From Progne subis subis (taxonomy: Eukaryota > Chordata > Aves > Passeriformes > Hirundinidae), in assembly GCA_022316685.1 (NCBI GenBank), contig JAKJHU010001342.1:16143-80142 (forward strand): a DNA stretch of 64,000 nt, written 5' to 3'. Under the pieces are notes generated by a model. It had not been told where the DNA came from and did no database searches. It worked only from the letters and a program-made list of their open reading frames with translations. The position numbers were made by a program, and so were the translations under genes. Below, in pieces: positions 57,801 through 64,000 of this stretch (the first letter of the stretch is position 1; each line of letters opens with the position of its first letter).

Positions 57801-58802
57801 ACCTGCGATGGGGACAGGGTGTCACTGTCACCCTCTGGATGCTCCCGGGCCCTGACGCAGTCACGTGGGGATCCCACCACCTACCCTGCTGTTTTCATCT
57901 GGCACCAGAGCAGAAGTGCATCCCTGGCAGAGCGCGTCTCCCGGCCCTCCTGTGTCTCCACGATGATGTCCTGGATCTAGGGGAAAAAGGTCATTCTGGG
58001 GTTATAACAGCAGTTTCATGGAGGGTGGCTCCCACTTGAGAATGAGGGGAGGAGCCGAGGGATGCCCGAAACCACCTGTCCTCACCTGGAAGCGGAGGAT
58101 GATGGTCCAGATGAGGCCGAGGACGAGGCGGTGGTTGCCATCGACAATATCGTGGGAGCCCATGTTCTCCAGGTGCACCCGCTGCTCCTTCAGGAACTGC
58201 AGCGCCTTGTCCACGTTCTCCAGGCAGTGGATCCGCATCCGGCCCTTGGTGGGCTTGGGCTGGGGTGTGACAACGCTCAGCACCCTCCCTTCCACACCAG
58301 GCACCCTGCCCAATGACACCCCCGCGCCCACGCTGCCACCCCGACCCTCGGGCAGCGCCGACAGAGGTGGCGTGGCACGGCGTGGCAGGCCACAGGCCCC
58401 AGCGTCCCCATCTGGATGGGATTCCTACCAGAAGCTCTCCTGACAGCACTTCCAGCAGCTTGATGAGCACCCGCCCGTCCCGGAGGTCCATGTAGAGGTC
58501 CGAGATGCGGCAGGTGACACGAGCCAGGTGCGAGTTCACCCACTTGGTGAAGGTTTTCTTCTGCACGGCCTCCCGCTCATCTGCAGGGACAGCGGGCACG
58601 GGGTCACCGGCGGTGGGGACAACCCGGGCGGGACCCAGGGGACCTGCCACCCACCTGCCAAGGCTTTGATGCGGGAGCGCTCAAAGAGCCGTGCCGAGCT
58701 GTTGTCATTGTCCAGCTCGTCGTCGGATGCATCCCAGCGGACATTGATGCGGCTGTACTGCTGCTGCAGCTCCAGCTGCTCGTAGTCATTGGCCGAGGTC
58801 AT
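44704..58802 (-). CDS. SPTB: Beta-spectrin SPTB, long PH-domain isoform (Sigma2-like)
   Basis: Beta subunit of the spectrin tetramer that, with alpha-spectrin, ankyrin and short actin filaments, forms the submembrane skeleton of red cells and muscle. Start Met at 58802 ([13 protein letters not shown]). Thirty shared exons and a 31st spliced at an internal donor lead to four further exons ending TAA at 44704. Phases agree throughout, giving about 2,325 residues against 2,328 in human. Domains: two calponin-homology domains (about 50-280), about 17 spectrin repeats (about 300-2080), and a C-terminal PH domain. The tail ends [13 protein letters not shown], identical to human as I recall it. SPTB rather than SPTBN1/2/4 is supported by the tail sequence and by PLEKHG3 and CHURC1 as neighbours. 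Confidence 0.96.
46420..47560 (-). repeat. Large minisatellite in the SPTB terminal intron
   Basis: About 1.1 kb of degenerate 36-42-bp units built on GTCCCCAAGCAGGCAG and CAAGGAGCCNGNAGATGCCC (plus strand). It lies between the proximal polyadenylation site and PH exon 32. On the minus (SPTB sense) strand it stays open for hundreds of codons because units lack stops in one frame. Confidence 0.85.
47620..47870 (-). repeat. Second minisatellite in the SPTB terminal intron
   Basis: At least nine units of about 24 bp, each near GGGGTGACAACGCCCCAC, distinct in unit from the neighbouring larger array. Confidence 0.85.
48017..48022 (-). terminator. SPTB: Proximal SPTB polyadenylation signal (short isoform)
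   Basis: AATAAA on the minus strand about 140 bases after the short-isoform stop. Confidence 0.65.
48161..49638 (-). other. SPTB: SPTB exons 26-31, tetramerisation region and isoform switch
   Basis: Exons: 49638-49394, 49311-49173, 49096-49012, 48925-48729, 48642-48533, 48257-48173 (or to the stop at 48161). Repeats 16-17 include [20 protein letters not shown] and [23 protein letters not shown]; the partial repeat 17 pairs with alpha-spectrin. Exons 30-31 encode a variable tail with eight consecutive glutamates. Confidence 0.9.
48161..58802 (-). CDS. SPTB: Beta-spectrin SPTB, short erythroid-type isoform (Sigma1-like)
   Basis: If the donor inside exon 31 (after 48173) is not used, translation continues for V-S-S and stops at TGA (48163-48161). 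The product is 2,143 residues, against 2,137 for human erythroid SPTB Sigma1. It lacks the PH domain and ends with an acidic Glu-rich tail and [11 protein letters not shown] polyadenylation signal for it lies at 48017-48022. Human SPTB makes the same choice at the equivalent donor; which tissue uses which form here is inferred. Confidence 0.85.
49650..49735 (-). mobile_element. CR1 terminus fragment
   Basis: GGCGTGGGTTGGAAGGGACC, TCAAAGACCACTGAGCCCAG and ACACCTTCCACGA, antisense. It lies in SPTB intron 25, about 12 bases upstream of exon 26. Confidence 0.7.
49780..54515 (-). other. SPTB: SPTB exons 14-25, central repeats and ankyrin-binding region
   Basis: Exons: 54515-54378, 54289-53530, 53437-53235, 53151-53061, 52985-52839, 52311-52048, 51915-51700, 51617-51528, 51430-51155, 50819-50689, 50442-50238, 50154-49780. 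Exons 22-25 ([64 protein letters not shown]) correspond to repeats 14-15, which bind ankyrin in the human protein. Confidence 0.93.
52380..52815 (-). mobile_element. CR1 LINE 3' fragment in SPTB intron 18
   Basis: TCGAGTCCAACCATTCCCCC, GAAGAAATTTTCCCTGCTAT, CTGTCCTGGTGCAACTTGAG, CTTTCCCTTGTTTCCTGGGA and TTCTTCAGGTTGAGCCTCCC follow CR1 order, antisense. Its edge is about 25 bases from the donor of exon 18 (52839). Confidence 0.85.
54599..56872 (-). other. SPTB: SPTB exons 9-13, N-terminal spectrin repeats
   Basis: Exons: 56872-56755, 56405-56247, 56163-55861, 55709-55559, 55466-54599. Exon 13 is 868 bp. Repeats are recognised by recurrent tryptophan/leucine helices such as [23 protein letters not shown] and [22 protein letters not shown]. 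Exon 13 is very GC- and Arg/Ala/Glu-rich, which opens long false frames on the other strand. Confidence 0.93.
56954..58802 (-). other. SPTB: SPTB exons 1-8, tandem CH actin-binding domain
   Basis: Exons: 58802-58655, 58580-58429, 58259-58086, 57976-57885, 57802-57722, 57628-57513, 57333-57221, 57141-56954. CH1 includes [13 protein letters not shown] and [20 protein letters not shown]2 includes [20 protein letters not shown] and [20 protein letters not shown]. This region binds F-actin and protein 4.1. The first spectrin repeat begins within exons 7-8. Confidence 0.94.
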
Positions 58803-59619
58803 GGTGGCCGTCGGCTACTGGCAAGAGGCCCCTGGGGGACAGCGGGACCGTGAGCATCAGCGGCTCGCTGGCCCTGCGGCACGTGGGGATTTGCGGCTCA
58901 GAACCTCGGGATAAGCCGCTCAGAGGGATTTAGCCTTGCCCCACCCAGGTGTTGGGGGGGCACCTGGCAGCTGCCTGCTCCAGGACCCCTCGTGCTGAGC
59001 CTCACCGAGCTGGGCTAATGGCTAATTACTGTGTTGCGTCCCCGCCCGTGTCCCTCTGCCAAGCTGAAACCCCAGCCCGGGTCCCCAGAGGTGTTCCCCC
59101 AATCCTTGGATGCCCCCAAGGCTTCTCCTCACCGCCACCCTGAACCCTGCGTCGCACAGGGGCTTCGCCAGCACTGGTGGCAGAAAGTGGGTGACAGCTG
59201 CCGGCAGGGGGGGGCCACCCACTCCCGGGGACATTTGAGACACAGATAGGACGTGGCCGGTATCTAAAAATGCCTCTGAGCAGCTGTCGGTGGCTGCTGG
59301 GGCCCCTGAGGGGTGCGAGGAGATGGGCTTGGGGCTCCCCGCAGCCAGCAGCACGTCCAGGATCTCCCCTGCCACCCGGAGCTGCACGGAGCCCTCACTT
59401 GTGGGTGCCAGGGGGAACCCCATGTGCCCCAAATCCCTGCTGCCCCTGTGAGCTGTGACAGCCCGTGGGCTCCCAGGGCCCCCTCAGATGCCCCGGGCAT
59501 CCCCGGGGTCCCCCCCGCAGGGTTATCGGGGCAGCCCAGGCTGTGCCGCGCCCCAACTGCGCACCCTAATCAGGGCAGCGCAGGCAGGGCCCTGGCTTGG
59601 ACCTGGAGGCACCGGGAGC

Positions 59620-60000
59620 GTGCAAGGACGTGGAGGAGCCTGCAGGAGAGTGGGCAGAGCAGCAAGGACACGCAGGAGTGCACCAGAGTGTGCCAGTGAG
59701 AGGGAGGGCACGGAGGAGGGTGGCAGAGTGTGTACCTGTGAGCCAGGGCATGCAGGGACTTGTCACAGCATCCACATGTGAACGAGGACATACAGAAGTG
59801 TGAGAGTGCACCTGTGAGCAAGGACACACAGGGACGTGCCAGAGCGTGCACGGGTGAATGAGGACAAGTAGAAACGTGCCAGAGTGTGTATGCCTGAGCA
59901 GGGACATGCAGGAAACACACCGGAGCGTGCATGGGATGCACACAGCAGGCACTCGATAGGGTGCAGGGCCATGCAGGTGTGTACCGGAGCAGGCAGGAGG
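59620..60000. repeat. Minisatellite upstream of SPTB
   Basis: About nine units near 40 bp on GTGCCAGAGTGTGNACCTGTGAG and GACATGCAGGNA words; adjacent units at about 59835 and 59875 align with a 40-bp step. Confidence 0.75.
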
Positions 60001-60231
60001 GTGCTGGAGCTGGGCCTGCAGCCCCTCATGCCATGACTCCGTGCCTCTGCCAGAGCACCCAGCTCGCCCTCTCCTGTGGGAGACCAAATTTTGGGATTTT
60101 TTTTTCCCCCTCAAAACTTCAGGAACTGCCAGAAGAATGGGTGAGCTAAGTTGTGCCGGGTCTCAGCAGGATACCTCAGTTCTGACTGTGTCCCTGACAA
60201 CACGGCAGCGGGGCCATGGCTGCGAGCATCC

Positions 60232-60285
60232 AAGGAGGAGAAAGAGGAGGAGGAAGAGGAGGAGGAGGAGGAGGAGGAGATGACG
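60232..60285. repeat. GAG/GGA microsatellite
   Basis: A run of GAGGAG and GAAGAG triplets, interrupted once or twice. It gives polyglutamate, polyarginine or polyserine false frames depending on the frame and strand read. Confidence 0.85.
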
Positions 60286-61829
60286 CCGAAGGGAGCCACA
60301 GCAACCCCACGGGAGCATTCCGAGCGCGGGCGCTCACCCACCCTTTAAATCTCCCTCCGCCGCACCGGCGCCTCCCGAGCATCCCTCCCTGCCACAGCCA
60401 CGCCGCCACCAGCACCCGCCACCCGGGAATTGTCATTCCTCCCGCTCGGCGTGCAGAAAGCTGGGAATGCCAGCATGCCGGCCTCGCCGCCAGCATCCTG
60501 CGGCCGTGGCCCGGGCAGTGTTGCCTTCCCCGGCCAGCGGCTCGGCACGGTGAATCAGCACTTCCCGGTGAGGGGCTGGCACCGTGCCACCACCACAGTC
60601 CCCCCGCCGGGCACAGGGAATGTCCCCCCACACCCCAAGGGCGGCCGGGGCAGTGGTTGGCACCTGGCACCTACAGCACCCTCAAACTCGCTCCCTGGCT
60701 CACCCTCGCAGCCACAGCATGCTGCCGGAAAGCCCATTCCCAGCCTGCAGAAACTCATCAGAATCCCCCAAAACACCCCCAAAATTCTGCCCCATCACCG
60801 CCACCCAGAGCCTGGTGCGTCCCCATCGCGCCGCTTCACCGAAACGCTTGGATTTAGCGTCTCCCCCATATCCACAGGCGGCCGTGCTCCGGCTGGGAAG
60901 GGGCAGGAACCAGGGGGCATCCCTCCGGCCCCCCAACTGTCTCCTCCCTGCCAGGTGCGGGGCCAAGACCGGGAGCAGATGGTTCCTCTCGGCACGGCCG
61001 CGCGCCACAGCACGGGGCTCTTGGGCATGGAAAGGCACGGCACAGCTCCTCCGGCTGCGATGCCCTGCTCCGGCCAGGGCTCCCCGGCCATGCTCCCACC
61101 TGCCAGGAGGATTTGGGCTTCCCCAGGGCCACATGCCTGCCGTGCCAGGACCGTCCCATGTCACCCAAGCCGGTGACACGCACACGTGCTGACACTCCAC
61201 AGACATTTTTGGCTATAAATAGGCCTCCCCTGCACACGGCGCCAGCCGAGCCCTGCTCCCTTCTTAGAAGCTGCCCCCCCACACACACCCCAAAATCGCC
61301 AGACAGTGCCCCAAAACCACATGATAGCTGTAAAATACTCTGTGGGGGGCCAAGCTGGCACCCAGCAAGGTTTTCCGAGTCTCCTGCGCTTGCCACCGTC
61401 TTCCGGGGCGCCCCAATCCCCTGGTTTGGGAGCTGGAGATTTATAAAGGGAAAAGCTGGGAAATCGGGCCTGGGGGACCCCTAGGTTATTGGGGTGAGGG
61501 TAAGAATTCCCCCAGCCCAACGCTCCACCCCTGAGCATCCTCCTGGCACCTGGACAAGGGCGCCCAAAGGCACGGCACCCCAAAAACCCTTCCCAGAAAC
61601 TCCAGTTTGCCCGGTTGCTAAAAACAGGGGGACGAAGTGGGTTGGGTGATGTGTCCCACCGAGACCCTCAGGACTCAGCGCTTCCACCATGTCCCAACAG
61701 TGCTGGGAGCACCAAGGACTGCTGTGGGGAGCCCTCCAGGCGTTGGCACCCCAGGAAAAGTGTCCCCAGGGTGTCCCCACACTGTCCCCGGGCTGTCCCC
61801 TGGGTGTCTCTAGAAAGTCACCGCCGCTC

Positions 61830-62640
61830 GCCCGCCCCGTCCTTCCCGAGAGCAGCCCCGAGGGACACGGGGTGACGGCAGACTCCCCGCCGCAGGGCGA
61901 AAAGGGGGTTCAGGCTCCCTGGAGGGCTCTTCACCCCCGCCACCAAACTTTCCTCCGTGCCCACCCGTCTCCCTCCCCTCCCGGGGTACCGCGCCCGGTG
62001 TTCGGTGCCGCACCCCCTGCCCGGTATCCCCGGGGCGGGCAGCGCCTGCCGGCTTGCCCCCCCCGCCGCGTGTCCTCGGGGACCGGCGCCTCCCGCCGTC
62101 CCCCAGTCCCTCCCGTGTTCCCCGGAGCGGCGCATCCCGGTGCAGCGGGGTCTCACCTGCGCGGGGCGGCGGGCGGGCGAGCGGCGGCGGCGGCGGCGGC
62201 GGGGCCGGTGCGGGAGCGGGGCGGGGGGAGCGGAGCCGCCCTGCACCGCGATATAAATAACATTATCTGGGCGCGCAGGGACATTCCTACCCGGAGCCGG
62301 CGGCGCTGCCCGGCCCCGATAGCCCCGCTCCCCCCGGGAGGGCCGGGCCGAGCCGACCGGGCGGGCGGGGACGGGGATGAGCGCAGGGACGGGGACGGGG
62401 ACGGGCCGCCCGCCCCGCAATGCAGCACAGCGGCGCCCCCCCGGCCGCCAGCGCCACCGGCACCGGCAGCGGCACCGACACCGGCAGCACCGGCATCGGC
62501 AGCATCATTGGCGGCGGCACCGGCAGCAGCGCCGGCGGCACCGGCGCCTCCTCCGGGCTGCGGAGAGGCGCAGCGCCCCGCCGACACTGGCGGGGGTCCC
62601 CGACCGTCCGCCGCGGGCCAGCCCACGTGTCCCCCGCTAG
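61830..62640. promoter_or_regulatory. SPTB: CpG island, probable SPTB promoter with GATA and TATA motifs
   Basis: Very dense CpG. On the minus strand a consensus donor (GCGCAG|GTGAGACC) after 62157 suggests a noncoding first exon of SPTB. Upstream of it lie a TATA-like TATTTATAT (62251-62260) and AGATAA, a WGATAR GATA-factor site (62263-62268). On the plus strand the same TATA reads TATAAATA, so direction is ambiguous. GATA plus TATA would suit an erythroid promoter; this is inference. Confidence 0.5.
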
Positions 62641-63265
62641 CCCTGGATGGCCCCCAGCTAGTCCCAGGCATCCCTCAGCTTGCCCTAGGTGTCCTCCACC
62701 AGCCGTGTGAGTTCCCCAACCCGTCCCAGGCACCCCACAGTTAGACCTCAGTGTCCTCCAGCTCGTCCCAGGCACCCCCTAATTAGCCCTGGGTGACCCC
62801 CGCCGGCCCTGGATGTCCTCCAGCTAGTCCGTGGTGTTCTTCGTCTAATCCAGGCAGTCCCCAGCTAGCCCTGGATGACCCCCAGCTAGCCCAAGCCGCC
62901 CTACAATCAGCCCAGGGTGTTCCCCACTATCCCTGGACGCCCCCCAACTAGTCATGGGCACCCCGCACCTGGCCCTGGGTGTTTCCCACTCATCCAGGGT
63001 GTCCCCCAGCCAATTACCAACACCCCACAGTTGGCCCTGAACGTCCCGCGGCTAGTCCTGGATGTCCCCCAGGCACTTCCCAGGGTCTCCCACTAGCCCT
63101 GGATATCCCCCAGCTAATCCCAGGCAGCTGCCAGCTAGCCCTAGATGCCCTTCGCTAGCCCTGGATGCTCCCCAGGCCACTCTAGGTGTCCCCCACTAGC
63201 CTTGGGTACACCGAGGTAGCTCCAGATGACCCTCACTAGCCCTGGGTGCCCGGCTAGCCCAGATC
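62630..63265. repeat. Minisatellite between SPTB and CHURC1
   Basis: About 30 degenerate units of about 20 bp built on CCCCAGCTAGCCCTGGATG and CTAGTCCCAGGCACCCC. It fills almost all the space between the CpG island and the CHURC1 promoter. Confidence 0.85.
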
Positions 63266-63379
63266 CCGCAATCATTCCCGGTTGCCCCAAGCAGCCCCAC
63301 GGCCCCTCAGGCCACGCCCACCAACCAAACCACGCCCGACGCGCTCCAGGCCACGCCCACACTGGCTCCTAGCGCCCCG

Positions 63380-63444
63380 CCCCGTCGCTGAGCCCCACCC
63401 CTCGGCACAGATCTCGCGGTACTTGCGAGGGAGGGCGGTGCGAG
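63380..63444 (+). promoter_or_regulatory. CHURC1: CHURC1 proximal promoter
   Basis: Compact CpG- and GC-box-like sequence (CCCCGCCCCGTCGC, CCCCACCCCTC) with ATCTCGCGGTACTTGCGAG directly before the start codon. No TATA box; a short 5' UTR is likely. Confidence 0.5.
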
Positions 63445-63745
63445 ATGTGCGGCGGCTGTGTGGGCACCGAGTACCCGGAGCGGGTGAGGGCGGTCGCGGG
63501 TGATCCCGGTCCCGAGCGATCCCGGTCCCGACCCTGACCCCGACCCCGACCCTGACCCTGACCCTGGCCCAGGCTCTGGTCCCGGTCCCAGCCTATGTTT
63601 CCGCCCTAGGGCACCACCTGCCTGGAGGGCGGATCTTTCCTTCTGAACTTTGTGGGGTGCGCGCAGTGCGGCCGCCGGGACTTCGTGCTGGTCAGCAACC
63701 GGGCCGAGGGCCTGCACGGCGGGGAGGAGATCGTCACCTATGACC
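63445..63745 (+). CDS. CHURC1: Churchill domain-containing protein 1, exons 1-2 (continues off window)
   Basis: Small zinc-binding protein; in chick Churchill acts in the FGF-dependent switch from gastrulation to neural fate. Exon 1 (63445-63483) encodes [13 protein letters not shown]; exon 2 (63610-63745) encodes [31 protein letters not shown] and ends EEIVTYD plus one base, in the phase needed for His-Leu-Cys of the next exon. Compared with human [27 protein letters not shown], the zinc-ligand cysteines seen here (the N-terminal CGGC pair and CAQC) are kept. About 58 of 112 residues are in the window. It diverges from SPTB, as in human. Confidence 0.95.
63525..63575. repeat. CCTGAC/CCCGAC short tandem repeat in CHURC1 intron 1
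   Basis: About eight hexamers of GACCCT / GACCCC, plausible microsatellite within the 126-bp first intron. Confidence 0.8.
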
Positions 63746-64000
63746 GTGCGTTGGGGGGCACCAGGGGGGAGGGCCTGGTGGGCTTGAGGGGTGGGGCAGC
63801 CTTGGAGGTCTGGGGCTTGGGGTTTGAGGAGGCTCTTTGGGGTCTGGGGATCTTGAGGGCGACATTTGGGGGATCCCCGAGCCATCCCTGGGGCTCAGGG
63901 GTCGCTGAAGATTGGGGGTCTTGAGGGCTGGGAGGGGTCTTGGGGGATGGTGAAGGCTCTGGGGGACCTTCGAAGTCTGGAGCTTGGGCAATCTTGGGGG
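63746..64000 (+). other. CHURC1: CHURC1 intron 2, start
   Basis: Begins with the donor GTGCGT. G-rich, with repeated CTTGGGGNTC and GGGGGA words; no exon before the window end. Confidence 0.55.

Larger units (their letters stand above)
58830..62156 (-). other. SPTB: Probable SPTB 5' intron
   Basis: About 3.3 kb upstream of the SPTB coding start with no recognisable exon on either strand. Candidate acceptors for the first coding exon lie just upstream of 58802 (about 58815-58835). It holds the minisatellite at 59620-60000 and the GAG-rich tract at 60235-60285. Confidence 0.5.

Noticed and set aside
61689..62744. 351-codon frame on the plus strand over the CpG island
   Set aside because: Low-complexity Pro/Ala/Thr-Gly translation of CpG and GGCACC repeats; no supporting splice sites or family.

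Overview
This window is vertebrate nuclear DNA, almost certainly from a bird and perhaps a songbird. It has short GC-rich introns, many fragments that read like the 3' end of the avian CR1 LINE, an endogenous retroviral LTR, and many GC-rich minisatellites. Five protein-coding genes were rebuilt from splice sites, reading phase and recalled similarity to the human proteins; no alignment was run.

Layout. (1) 1-10671, minus: FNBP4, a WW-domain and polyproline protein; exons 1-14 are present and the 3' end lies beyond the left edge. A probable ERV LTR (about 4697-6137) with a tRNA-Val-type primer binding site sits antisense in its intron 8. (2) 11469-34531, minus: a complete 35-exon NUP160, the Y-complex nucleoporin, about 1,393 residues, with CR1 debris and a perfect 71-bp tandem duplication in its introns. 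(3) 38585-43534, plus: PLEKHG3, a DH-PH Rho guanine-nucleotide exchange factor, 16 coding exons and about 1,052 residues, with a CpG-rich promoter near 35.9 kb. (4) 44704-58802, minus: SPTB, erythrocyte/muscle beta-spectrin, with two 3' ends: a short erythroid-type form of 2,143 residues and a long PH-domain form of about 2,325 residues. Its likely promoter is near 62.2 kb. (5) 63445 to beyond the right edge, plus: CHURC1, a zinc-binding protein, first two exons.

FNBP4-NUP160 and PLEKHG3-SPTB-CHURC1 are two separate neighbourhoods in human (chromosomes 11 and 14) that meet here. The genes do not form a pathway; they are housekeeping and cytoskeletal genes with their own promoters. PLEKHG3 and SPTB converge 3' to 3', and SPTB and CHURC1 diverge.

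Main points for a second look: single-base frame errors in FNBP4 exon 4 and NUP160 exon 31 (consensus errors or real lesions); the ERV LTR with its primer binding site; the splice-or-terminate exon that sets the two SPTB tails; and an extra, possibly duplicated exon plus an 8-base microexon in PLEKHG3. No bacterial-type system, CRISPR array, rRNA or tRNA gene was seen.
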